The position numbers were made by a program, and so were the translations under genes. A stretch of 64,000 bases of DNA from Paraglaciecola sp. MB-3u-78 (lineage in GTDB: Bacteria; Pseudomonadota; Gammaproteobacteria; Enterobacterales; Alteromonadaceae): NCBI RefSeq assembly GCF_002835935.1, contig NZ_PJCF01000086.1, positions 1 through 64,000 of the forward strand. Direction: 5' to 3'. The notes beneath the pieces were generated by a model that saw only the letters and a list, made by a program, of their open reading frames with translations, did not search any database and was not told the DNA's origin. Below are positions 1 to 8,045 of the stretch, one piece after another. Each line of letters opens with the position of its first letter. Positions within the stretch are counted from its first letter, which is position 1.

Positions 1-1338
1 TGCTGCTTTAAACAAGAAGTGAGCTTTTGCCTTACCCTGTCTGTCTTTGCCAATGGCAAAGAAATTCCAGCGGCTAAGAAGACCCACAGTTGTAAAGTAG
101 CGCCGGTGTTTCCAATTATGATTCTTTTGTGGATGTCGACGATCTATCCATTTCATAAGCATCTGAAATATCTGACTGTCTACATACGAAAAAATTTTCT
201 TGGAAACAGCATGACGAAAATAATTTGTCCAGCCCCGGATAATCGGGTTTAATTGCCGAATTAAATTTTCTGTCTTCGCCGTGGGGTGCGATTTTATGAT
301 CACCCTGACTTTATCCAACACACTTTTTACGCTTGATTTGTCGGGTTTGATTAACAGCTTGCCTTTGTATTTCCTGATGTTAAATCCAAGAAATTTAAAG
401 CCGGTGTCGATGTGCGTGATGTGGGTCTTCTCCTGAGCTAGCGAGAGTCCACGTGCTTGCAAGAATGCTTCTACAGAAGGTTTCACCCGTTCTTCCAATA
501 TTTCGGGTGTTTCTGCCGTGACGATGAAATCATCTGCGTAACGTATAACATTTATCTTGGTGAGTCCTCTTGTTGCTTCTCTTGTCACTGCTTCCAAACC
601 ATCTAGTACCATATTCGCATATATTGGTGAGATGACCCCGCCTTGCGGCGTGCCGGAGCTGGTCGAGTGAAACAAGTCGTTCTCCATAAATCCACATTTT
701 AGCCATTGGGCCAACATGTGCTTGTCTGTTTGAACATTCTCCATTAACCAATCATGACTTATGTTATCAAAACAGCCTTTTATATCCGCTTCCAATACCC
801 ATTGAGCCGAAACGTTCCTGCACAGTGTATTAAAGCACTGTGCAATGGCATCGGCTGCGCTTCTTTTGGGCCTAAACCCGTAAGAATTGGGATCGCCTAG
901 GGTTTCAGCCACAGGGGACAAGGCCAGTGCATAAAGTGCTTGCATCGCTCTGTCTCTCATAGTCGGAATTCCTAACGGACGTTTTTTGCCATTTTTCTTT
1001 GGAATATAAATCCGCCTTAACGGTTGAGCTTTATATCCTTTTCGCATCAGACTTTTCGTCATCGCATATTTTATGGCTGGTGTTTTCCAGCATATGCCAT
1101 CAATACCGGGCGTGTTCTTGCCCTTATTCTGAGTCACTTTCATCACTGCCAAATACTTGGCCGCAAATGAGTGGGCGAGTAACCATTGCAAAGCTTTCGC
1201 CTTGCTATAACGACCTGCCTTTATTGCCTTCGCAATACGCGTTTGCAGTCGAAAGACCTGTTGTTCCATGACGTGACTATTAATGTCATGCCATTGTTGA
1301 CCTGCCGAGGAGGCACCAGCATAAACTTCAGCCGTCAT
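1..1338 (-). CDS. ltrA: Group II intron reverse transcriptase/maturase (3' end missing)
   Basis: This is the intron-encoded protein that aids splicing and retrohoming by target-primed reverse transcription. The frame is open without interruption from the ATG at 1338 to the window edge (446 codons). In order it shows the RT N-terminus (NKGKNTPGIDG), RT blocks with GFRPKRSA and GTPQGGVISP, the catalytic YADD around residue 260, and the maturase X domain (LNPIIRGWTNYFRH). The end may carry an HNH domain, which cannot be seen. GAGGA lies just upstream of the ATG. An overlapping ATG seven codons earlier in another frame stops at once. No frameshift was found, so the protein may be functional. Confidence 0.9.
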   Translation of the reverse strand, partial: MTAEVYAGASSAGQQWHDINSHVMEQQVFRLQTRIAKAIKAGRYSKAKALQWLLAHSFAAKYLAVMKVTQNKGKNTPGIDGICWKTPAIKYAMTKSLMRKGYKAQPLRRIYIPKKNGKKRPLGIPTMRDRAMQALYALALSPVAETLGDPNSYGFRPKRSAADAIAQCFNTLCRNVSAQWVLEADIKGCFDNISHDWLMENVQTDKHMLAQWLKCGFMENDLFHSTSSGTPQGGVISPIYANMVLDGLEAVTREATRGLTKINVIRYADDFIVTAETPEILEERVKPSVEAFLQARGLSLAQEKTHITHIDTGFKFLGFNIRKYKGKLLIKPDKSSVKSVLDKVRVIIKSHPTAKTENLIRQLNPIIRGWTNYFRHAVSKKIFSYVDSQIFQMLMKWIDRRHPQKNHNWKHRRYFTTVGLLSRWNFFAIGKDRQGKAKAHFLFKAA

Positions 1339-1778
1339 TTGCGTTTCCTCATTATTTCGATTCTCCAAACTCTCTCACGATTTTAGACCAAATGGACGTC
1401 TGCTCACTTTCGTACCAGATAACGTTTAAACCCGTATCCACGCGATTACAGCATGGCATTCGCTTGTTCCATTCTCCCAATCTGCACTTCCATAGGCTCA
1501 CTTTGCAGTAAACTGTCCCTTTCGGGGGTTGTAAAGGGTTACCACGTTCCGCCTTTGAAGTACGTCGGGTTAGGTGCCCGCTATCGACCGGTCAGGATTG
1601 TTGGCTATGCGTGTCCACCCAAAAATGACACGCCTCCCGACATTGCCTTTTGGCTCAGGTGTATCAACCATTTTCACTTGTTTGTCGTAACGGTCTTTAT
1701 CACGGATTCAGCTAACTTCACCATACCAACTGTCTAGCACTCACCCGAACATGGTTATCAGGAGGGTGCTTGTCTCAC
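1..1778 (-). mobile_element. Group II intron, 5' part (truncated by window edge)
   Basis: The minus strand carries an open reverse transcriptase/maturase frame preceded by about 440 bases of non-coding, structured sequence, the normal layout of a bacterial group II intron (RNA domains I-III, then the protein inside domain IV). A plausible 5' end is GTGAG at 1774-1778, near the GUGYG consensus, but a GGGTGC/GCACCC pairing spans it, so the boundary could lie up to about 60 bases further right. Domains V and VI and the 3' exon lie beyond the window start. It adjoins an IS91-type transposase stump, as expected of an intron that landed in mobile DNA. Confidence 0.75.
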
Positions 1779-1839
1779 GATTTGCACCCCGGTTATGAAT
1801 TGCTAACCTTCGTTACGTTGTCTGGGCAGCTCTTTATTC

Positions 1840-2109
1840 ATGCCCGTAGATTCACCTGATGGCACAGGTGGTTTGATCAACATCCTATGTTATAAGTCAA
1901 ACAACTTCGCAGGCGACTTCGTGTCGCACTTTAACATCGACATTGAAACCTGTGAGCAATGCGGTGGTGCGGTTAAGGTTATAGCGAGCATCGAAGACCC
2001 ATTGGTGATCCAAAAGATACTCAGTCATCTGAATACAAAAAATGACGAAGTCGTCGAATTACTGCCCCAACAAAGTAGATCGCCGCCTCAGATAAGTCTG
2101 TTTGAATAA
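1840..2109 (+). pseudogene. IS91-family transposase, C-terminal stump
   Basis: The last about 65 residues match the C-terminus of IS91/ISCR-type transposases: an IDIETCEQCGG zinc-knuckle stretch followed by VIASIEDPLVIQKILSHL. The catalytic HUH and tyrosine regions are absent, so this is a fragment ending at its natural stop. The first about 20 codons (before GDFVSHFN) do not look like the family and are probably chance read-through from neighbouring DNA. It lies between the group II intron and the truncated rmlA, and an IS91-type event may have removed the upstream part of the sugar operon. Confidence 0.7.
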
Positions 2110-2279
2110 CAACAGTTCATCATCATAAACAAAACTGGTTTGCACAACAGCGGGAGGCGCTTGTCTTGAATTCTGAATTACGTGGAAACAGTTGATTAAT
2201 AGACGAAAAATCGCCGACTTTCACTCCCTTAAGGATATAAAAGAGAGGTGAATATAGAAAATATAAGGCATCATGTATT

Positions 2280-2975
2280 TTGATTTTAGGAAAAATGACG
2301 TTTTATTTTACCTATACTCAATATGCGATTCAGCCAAGTCCAGATGGATTAGCTCAAGCGTTTATTATTGGTGAAAAATTCATTGATAGGGATTCTTGTT
2401 GCCTAGTTTTGGGAGACAATATTTTTTATGGACAATCCTTTAGTCAGACTTTAAAAAATTCAGCCAGTCGAACAAAAAGTGCAACAGTCTTTGGTTCTCA
2501 GGTAAAAGACCCTGAACGTTTTGGTGTCATTGATTTTGATAAGAATATGAGAGCGCTTTCGATTGAAGAAAAGCCAGCTAAGCCAAAATCTAACTATGCG
2601 GTCACCGGGTTATATTTCTATGATAATCGCGTCGTTGATTTTGCTAAAAGAGTAAAACCTTCTCACCGTGATGAATTAGAAATCACCAGCATTAATCAAA
2701 TGTATCTTGATGATAATTGCTTGAATGTTGAATTGCTAGGACGCGGTTTTGCCTGGCTTGATACTGGAACTCATGAAAGCCTGCATGAAGCATCTTCTTT
2801 TGTGCAAACGATTGAAAATGTTCAAGGGTTAAAGGTTGCTTGCCTTGAAGAGATATCGTGGCGCAATGGTTGGTTAACGGATGAACAGGTTCTTGCACTT
2901 GCTAACCCTATGATGAAAAACGAATATGGGCAATACCTAAAACGTTTAATTAAAGAATCAAAAGCTAAGGCATAA
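2280..2975 (+). pseudogene. rmlA: Glucose-1-phosphate thymidylyltransferase, N-terminally truncated
   Basis: RmlA makes dTDP-glucose from glucose-1-phosphate and dTTP. From [14 protein letters not shown] onward the 231-aa frame is a clean RmlA, with [52 protein letters not shown] and WLDTGTH all in order. Normal enzymes have about 290 residues. The missing first about 70 residues contain the GGxGTRLxP nucleotide-binding loop, so this copy should be inactive. The first residues (MILGKMTF) come from a mobile-element junction. No rmlB is in the window; it normally precedes rmlA and was probably lost with the N-terminus or lies elsewhere. The stop is four bases before rmlD. Confidence 0.85.
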
Positions 2976-2979
2976 AGAT

Positions 2980-3861
2980 ATGCGTGTATTAATAACTGGA
3001 AGCAAAGGACAGGTTGGTCATTGCCTAACGGAACAGTTAAGAAATCATACTGATGCGCAAGTCTTAGCGTTAGATTCAAAAGGCTTAGATATCACTGATC
3101 AATCTGCTGTTCAGGCGACAGTGAATAAGTTTAAACCAAGCATCATTATTAATGCAGCCGCATATACAGCGGTTGATCGCGCAGAAAACAAGGTTGAGCT
3201 TGCTTATGCTATTAATAGAGCTGGCGCAAAGTATTTAGCGGAAGCTGCGAAAAATGTAGATGCAGCCATATTACATATTTCAACTGATTACGTTTTTTCT
3301 GGAGATAAAATTGGTCTATATGAAGAGACTGATATAACTGATCCTCAAAGTGTTTACGGTAAAAGTAAATTAGCAGGAGAGCAAGCGGTAATAAAAGCCT
3401 GTGATAAACACATTATACTGAGAACAGCTTGGGTATTTGCTGAATTGGGTAATAACTTTGTCAAAACCATGCTTAGGCTTGGTAAAGAGCGTGATCAATT
3501 AAGTATTGTTGGGGATCAGGTTGGTGGTCCTACTTATGCGGGTGATATTGCAAGTGCATTAATCGGCATAGCAACAGGAATTGATAATAACGAATCGGTA
3601 AAATATGGCTTATATCATTTTTCTGGTTTTCCTCATGTCAGCTGGTTTGAGTTCGCACAAGAAATTTTCAAAAAGGCTAAAGAGCAAAACGTCTTGGATA
3701 ACATTCCCGCATTAACTGCGATCACAACCGCTGAGTATCCTACACCTGCAAAACGGCCCGCAAATTCAACGTTAGCTACGAATAAAATAACCGATACCTT
3801 TGCTATTGAAGCAAGCGATTGGAAACTAGCCATCAGACATCTTGAGCCCTATACAAAATAA
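2980..3861 (+). CDS. rmlD: dTDP-4-dehydrorhamnose reductase
   Basis: RmlD performs the last step of dTDP-L-rhamnose synthesis, NAD(P)H-dependent reduction of dTDP-4-dehydro-L-rhamnose, in the cytoplasm. The 293-aa length is normal. It begins with the Rossmann motif ITGSKGQVG, has the short-chain dehydrogenase signature STDYVF and the YGKSKLAGE catalytic Tyr-xxx-Lys, then the substrate region RTAWVFAELGNNFVKTML and VGDQVGGPTYAGD. It starts four bases after the truncated rmlA and is followed 23 bases later by rmlC. The frame is intact, but with rmlA beheaded it can act only if dTDP-sugar precursors are made elsewhere. Confidence 0.93.
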   Translation: MRVLITGSKGQVGHCLTEQLRNHTDAQVLALDSKGLDITDQSAVQATVNKFKPSIIINAAAYTAVDRAENKVELAYAINRAGAKYLAEAAKNVDAAILHISTDYVFSGDKIGLYEETDITDPQSVYGKSKLAGEQAVIKACDKHIILRTAWVFAELGNNFVKTMLRLGKERDQLSIVGDQVGGPTYAGDIASALIGIATGIDNNESVKYGLYHFSGFPHVSWFEFAQEIFKKAKEQNVLDNIPALTAITTAEYPTPAKRPANSTLATNKITDTFAIEASDWKLAIRHLEPYTK

Positions 3862-3884
3862 TTAAATCAGAAGAGTGATAACGA

Positions 3885-4436
3885 ATGAAAGTCATTGATA
3901 CGAACATCCCCGATGTAAAAATCATTGAACCAGATGTGTTTGGTGATGAACGCGGTTTTTTTATGGAAACATGGTATCAGAAAGAGTTTGAAGAAAAGGT
4001 AACAAAAGGTCCTTGCCAGTTTGTGCAAGATAACCATTCAAAATCGAAGAAAGGTATCTTACGCGGTCTTCATTATCAAACTGAAAACATCCAAGGCAAA
4101 CTTGTCAGGGTTATCTCTGGTGAAGTGTTTGATGTTGCCGTTGATATTCGTAAGGGATCAACTACGTTTGGTCAGTGGGTGGGAGAATATCTCTCTGCAG
4201 AAAATAAAAAACAAATGTGGGTGCCAGAAGGTTTTGCACACGGTTTTTATGTAACCAGCGATGAAGCTGAATTTGTGTATAAATGCACTGATTATTATAA
4301 CCCCAAGGCGGAACTATCTATTGCGTGGAATGATCCCACGTTAGCCATTAATTGGCCAATAAATGAAAATGGAAATCCAAGTGTCTCAGAAAAAGACTCA
4401 AAAGCTTCCCCATTTACTAATAAGGTGAATTTATAA
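3885..4436 (+). CDS. rmlC: dTDP-4-dehydrorhamnose 3,5-epimerase
   Basis: This cupin epimerase converts dTDP-4-keto-6-deoxy-glucose to its L-lyxo form for RmlD. Its 183 residues are the full family length. Diagnostic motifs are DERGFFMETW near the N-terminus, QDNHSKSKKGILRGLHYQ with the catalytic histidine, GKLVRVISGEVFDVAVDIR, the VPEGFAHGF loop, and a C-terminal tyrosine-rich TDYYNP segment. Its stop codon abuts the next start at 4437, so the two are probably translationally coupled. In other clusters close homologues act as 3,4-ketoisomerases or epimerases for other dTDP sugars, but the RmlC motifs are all present here. Confidence 0.93.
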   Translation: MKVIDTNIPDVKIIEPDVFGDERGFFMETWYQKEFEEKVTKGPCQFVQDNHSKSKKGILRGLHYQTENIQGKLVRVISGEVFDVAVDIRKGSTTFGQWVGEYLSAENKKQMWVPEGFAHGFYVTSDEAEFVYKCTDYYNPKAELSIAWNDPTLAINWPINENGNPSVSEKDSKASPFTNKVNL

Positions 4437-5513
4437 ATGATTGCTTTAAATTCCCCGTTAAAACCAAATCTTAAAAAATTGCAGGTTTATCTTGAAAAGA
4501 TAAATGATAATGGTTGGTACACAAATTTTGGCCCTATGCATAATGAACTGACATTAAGATTGGAAGATTATCTTGGCGTTAAAAATTTGTTATTGGTCAA
4601 TAATGGCACCACGGCTTTACAAGTGGCTGGCAAGACATTAGGGACTGAATCAATATTGTCGACACCTTTCAGCTTTGTGGCAACGGTGTGTGCCTTTAAG
4701 TGGCAAAAAGATGAAGTCGCATTTGCCGACATTGACAGGCAAAGTTATAACTTATGCCCCGAGGCTGTAAAGGCTGCTTACCGGAAAGGTTGTAAAGCAG
4801 ATACGATAGTGGCTACCCATGTGTATGGTAACCCTTGTGATGTTGGCGCATTTGATAATTTAAGTGAAGATAAAAATCTTAAGGTTATTTATGATGCAGC
4901 GCATGCCTTTGGGATCAAGATTGGCAATGAATCGGTACTTAACTATGGCGATGCGAGTACCTTAAGTTTTCATGCTACCAAAGTTTTTCATACGCTTGAA
5001 GGCGGTGGAATTGTTTTTAAAGAGAAAGCCAACTTTGAAAAAGCCAAAGACATTATTAATTTCGGTATTCACGCCGGACAAGGTGTTGCCAATGTTGGTT
5101 TAAATGCAAAATTAAATGAATACCAAGCTGCGGTAGGCTTAGTCAATTTAGATGAAATGGATAATGTATTAGAGCATCGAGCCGCTTTATTTCATGCCTA
5201 TCGAGAAGGCTTAAAGGATGTTGTTGAGCTCCCTACTTGGCATCCTGAAGCGAATCAAAATGGCGCATATATGCCTATTAAACTTGAAAATCCGGATCAG
5301 TTGGAAAAAGTTATCTGCGCTCTAAATAAAGAAAACATCCAAAATAGGCATTTCTTTTCTCCATCACTAGATCAAATATTTGTTGATAATTTTAATTACG
5401 GTACTCCGAACAGTTATCAAGTATCCGAGGGGGTTTTATGTTTGCCTATGCATGCGCATTTGACACTTGAGCAAGTAAGTGCAGTGATTAACAAAGTTAA
5501 AAGTAATGTATAA
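4437..5513 (+). CDS. DegT/DnrJ/EryC1-type dTDP-sugar aminotransferase
   Basis: This is a PLP-dependent fold-type I enzyme of 358 aa that transaminates a keto-sugar nucleotide, most likely a dTDP-keto-6-deoxyhexose, given the rml neighbours. Visible features are the cofactor region NNGTTALQVAGK, DAAHAFG with the PLP-binding aspartate, SFHATKVFHTLEGG with the Schiff-base lysine, and GLNAKLNEYQAAVG. The gene starts directly after the rmlC stop and overlaps the next gene by 8 bases. Together with the GNAT and WecF-like transferase it suggests a 4-amino-4,6-dideoxyhexose that is N-acylated (Fuc4NAc or Qui4NAc type). The exact ring position cannot be read from sequence. Confidence 0.88.
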   Translation: MIALNSPLKPNLKKLQVYLEKINDNGWYTNFGPMHNELTLRLEDYLGVKNLLLVNNGTTALQVAGKTLGTESILSTPFSFVATVCAFKWQKDEVAFADIDRQSYNLCPEAVKAAYRKGCKADTIVATHVYGNPCDVGAFDNLSEDKNLKVIYDAAHAFGIKIGNESVLNYGDASTLSFHATKVFHTLEGGGIVFKEKANFEKAKDIINFGIHAGQGVANVGLNAKLNEYQAAVGLVNLDEMDNVLEHRAALFHAYREGLKDVVELPTWHPEANQNGAYMPIKLENPDQLEKVICALNKENIQNRHFFSPSLDQIFVDNFNYGTPNSYQVSEGVLCLPMHAHLTLEQVSAVINKVKSNV

Positions 5514-5985
5514 CGATCATAAAACGGATGTGAATCATATTTATTCTTTTAAGAAAAATCTTAAAATGACAGAGACAGAAATATACAATTATCTGCAGTT
5601 AAGTAATTCTGATTTTGAACCCAGATTGACAAATAGAGTAACTCTAAGAGAATACGCAAAAAAACTTCAGGAGTATGCGGTATTTTCTGGTTATTTCTAT
5701 AAAGAGCAACTGATTTCATTGGTAGCAGTTTATGCGAATACCAATATTGTATTTGTACCGTATATACATGTGAAGAAAAATCATAGGGGAAAAAAACTTG
5801 CAGACAAACACTTAGATGAATTGATTTGTGAAATGAAGTTGGAAAAAAAAATATCAATTAAACTGACTGTGAGAGAAGATTCTGCAGCCCATAAATTGTA
5901 CCTTAAGCATGGTTTTTACACGATAAGGCATTTTAATTATGAAGGAACAGATATTTTAGGTTTGGAACTCGAGTTGATTTTATGA
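5506..5985 (+). CDS. GNAT-family N-acetyltransferase, probably aminosugar-specific
   Basis: The 159-aa protein has a GNAT fold: a central strand VFVPYIHVKKNHRGKKLADK containing the acetyl-CoA pyrophosphate loop (HRGKKLA, a variant of Q/RxxGxG/A), then KISIKLTVREDSAAHKLYLKHGF, the C-terminal signature. It overlaps the aminotransferase by 8 bases, so its likely job is to acylate the amino sugar made by that enzyme, as WecD does in the enterobacterial common antigen pathway. The start at 5506 is preferred because the overlap implies coupling and the extra 20 residues look like the family's IYSFKKN start. The ATG at 5566 is an alternative. The stop TGA overlaps the next reading frame at 5985. Confidence 0.8.
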   Translation: MYNDHKTDVNHIYSFKKNLKMTETEIYNYLQLSNSDFEPRLTNRVTLREYAKKLQEYAVFSGYFYKEQLISLVAVYANTNIVFVPYIHVKKNHRGKKLADKHLDELICEMKLEKKISIKLTVREDSAAHKLYLKHGFYTIRHFNYEGTDILGLELELIL

Positions 5986-6395
5986 TGTCGAATAAAATTG
6001 AAACTCCATTAGATTATGATAATACTCTTAGTTGTTTTTTAGTTGTTTTTTAGGTGTTAATTTATTTGTTAAGAGGGATGACCTATATCCAATTTCTGGT
6101 GGTGGTAACAAAGGTCGAAAAGCCGAATATATAATATCTCACGCCAAAAAAATTAATAGCACTGCTGTTGCCCAAGCAGCCAAAAGGTGTTCCCCATAAG
6201 TTTGACGTGGATAAACAAGCAGCGTTTATTGAGTATTATGAAGAGTTAAAAGACAACCTCAGCGAGAATGAGCCCTTGTTATTCATGGATGCAGTGCATC
6301 CTACTCAGGCGACCAAAATAACATCAGGATGGATAAAAAAAGGTGTTGATAAATCTATTGAGTCTATTGAAAAAATTAAGGAAGAATTAAAGTGA
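5985..6395 (+). pseudogene. Decayed first copy of a D-cysteine desulfhydrase-like PLP enzyme
   Basis: An ATG at 5985 opens a frame that meets an 11-base tandem duplication (AGTTGTTTTTT at 6030-6040 and again at 6041-6051). Removing one copy restores a reading frame with FVKRDDLYPISGGGNKGRK, the N-terminal PLP-lysine region of the ACC deaminase/D-cysteine desulfhydrase family, parallel to FVQDDSYYPSYGGGSKARK in the intact gene at 7095. About residue 60 the sequence passes into an IS630 transposase fragment. Only the last codons (SIESIEKIKEELK) could be the original C-terminus, overlapping the next gene start as in the intact copy. So it carries three kinds of damage: frameshift, internal loss and IS fossil. 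Confidence 0.75.
6160..6345 (+). mobile_element. IS630-family transposase fossil
   Basis: About 60 codons match the middle of IS630-type DDE transposases: KQAAFIEYYEELKDNL, then PLLFMDAVHPTQATKITSGW, whose Asp in the FMDAVHPTQ block is one of the catalytic acids. Nothing of the N- or C-terminal parts or terminal repeats is visible. The fragment replaces the centre of the first PLP-enzyme copy. Confidence 0.75.
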
Positions 6396-7102
6396 ATATA
6401 CTACTTACATCAGTTGGTCGTCGTTCGTACCTGGTAGATTACTTTCTGGAAGCTGTACTCGATACAGATCAGATTCATTGCTGCAATAGTGAATATACAA
6501 CTTCAGTGGCGAGAGGGGATGGCTACTTTTTGTCCCCTCTTATTTATTCTCCTGACTATGTTGATTCAATCATTCGTTACTGTAAAGAAAGAGATATAAC
6601 TGCTGTATTATCTTTATTTGATATAGATCTATTAGTTCTTTCGAAAAATGAGCAGAAGTTTAAGAATAATGGGATTGAGCTTATTTTAGCTCCATATGAA
6701 TCTGTTTACTTATGTAATGATAAATGGAAAACTTTTGAGTTTCTAAAAGAAGTTGGTTTGAAAACCCCCAGAACTTATTTATCTGTGGGTGATGCATTAC
6801 AAGCCATCGAATCGAGTGAATTGGAATATCCTTTAGTTATTAAACCTAGGTGGGGTATGGCTTCAATGGGGCTATATTTTGCAGATAACGAAAATGAATT
6901 GAAGGTTCTCTTTGAAAAATCTAAAAAAGACGTTTTCAGCTCATATCTTAAGTATGAGTCAGAGCTAACAAAAGAGAGTTCTATCATAATTCAAGAAAAG
7001 CTAATTGGCGCAGAGTACGGTGTCGATGTGGTTAATACTCTCGACTCTGAATACTTTGAGACTTTGGCTAAGCAAAAAGTCACGATGAGAGCGGGTGAGT
7101 AA
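6392..7102 (+). pseudogene. First copy of ATP-grasp enzyme, C-terminally truncated
   Basis: It starts with GTG at 6392, overlapping the TGA of the preceding pseudogene. Its first residues NILLTSVGRRSYLVDYF are almost the same as those of the intact gene at 8042. Alignment by eye continues through VLSLFDIDLLVLS, NDKWKTFEFLKEVG, PLVIKPRWGMASMGLY and LAKQKVTMRAGE. There it runs into the start of the second PLP gene and stops after 236 aa, whereas the intact paralogue has 336. The missing part contains the metal-binding EINARFGGG motif, so catalysis is unlikely. The break marks the junction of a tandem duplication. Confidence 0.82.
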
Positions 7103-8045
7103 CCGTGTTTATGGAAGCAGATTTATGAAAGGCATGAATTTATCTAAGCTCTCTACTGATTACCCAGTTGAAATATTTGTACAAGATGACTCCTATTATC
7201 CATCTTATGGAGGGGGATCCAAAGCTAGGAAAATTGCTCCCTTCTTAAAAGAGGCACAGCTTAACACTTGTGATTCAATTGTTACGGCGGGAGCTGCTAA
7301 TAGTAATCACGCTAAAGTTGTTGCACTTGCTTGTGCTGAGCGCGGATGGAAGTGCACTATCGTAGTTCATGACAAGGAGGATTATTCAAAAGGTAATTTA
7401 CTGCTAATGAAATTGGTCGGTGCGAAGCTTGTATTTACAGCGCTTGCTGAAGTCGGTTCAGTCATGGACTCAGAGATGGAAAGTTTTCGTTGCTCTGGTA
7501 ATAACCCTTACTATATTTATGGAGGGGGTCATGGTCTTCCAGGATATCTTGCATTTTATAATGCAGCTAAAGACTTTATGGCTTCTAATCCAGGATTTCA
7601 CCCAGATTATGTCGTTCATGCTTCTGGTACAGGAGGCACTCAGGCTGGGTTGACTGTGGGTTTTAATGAGTTTTCACCAAAAACCAAAGTGATTGGGATA
7701 TCAATTGCGCGTAATGAACAGCGTGGCTATGACATTGTCCGTCAGAGTTGCGAGAAGCTGAGTTTCCACTTAGGTATTGAAGCAGTTAGCTCAGGAAAAA
7801 TATCTTTTAAAGATGACTGGGTAGGTGAAGGATACGGTGCTACGTATCCTGAATTAATGCAAACAATCAAAGCCTTTGCTACTAATTGCGGCCTAGTTAC
7901 AGACCCAATCTATACAGGTAAAGCACTGCATGGCTTAAAGAGAATGATTGAAAACGGTGACATACCAGCCGGCAGCAATGTACTTTTTTGGCACACAGGG
8001 GGGTTGTTAAACTTCCTTGAGCATTCGAAGGAATTTATAGAATGA
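7095..8045 (+). CDS. PLP-dependent enzyme, ACC deaminase/D-cysteine desulfhydrase family
   Basis: This is a fold-type II PLP enzyme of 316 aa. Members act on small amino acids (D-cysteine desulfhydration, ACC deamination, racemisation or beta-elimination). Visible are GGGSKARKIAPFL with the cofactor lysine, TAGAANSNHAKVVALAC contacting the substrate carboxylate, and the HASGTGGTQAGLTVG phosphate cup. The start is GTG at 7095, overlapping the end of the truncated ATP-grasp gene; the ATG at 7125 (MKGMNL) is an alternative. Its end overlaps the following ATP-grasp start by 4 bases, and the pair was duplicated, so the two probably act together. I infer that it supplies an unusual amino acid for ligation. 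The substrate is unknown. Confidence 0.82.
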   Translation: MSNRVYGSRFMKGMNLSKLSTDYPVEIFVQDDSYYPSYGGGSKARKIAPFLKEAQLNTCDSIVTAGAANSNHAKVVALACAERGWKCTIVVHDKEDYSKGNLLLMKLVGAKLVFTALAEVGSVMDSEMESFRCSGNNPYYIYGGGHGLPGYLAFYNAAKDFMASNPGFHPDYVVHASGTGGTQAGLTVGFNEFSPKTKVIGISIARNEQRGYDIVRQSCEKLSFHLGIEAVSSGKISFKDDWVGEGYGATYPELMQTIKAFATNCGLVTDPIYTGKALHGLKRMIENGDIPAGSNVLFWHTGGLLNFLEHSKEFIE

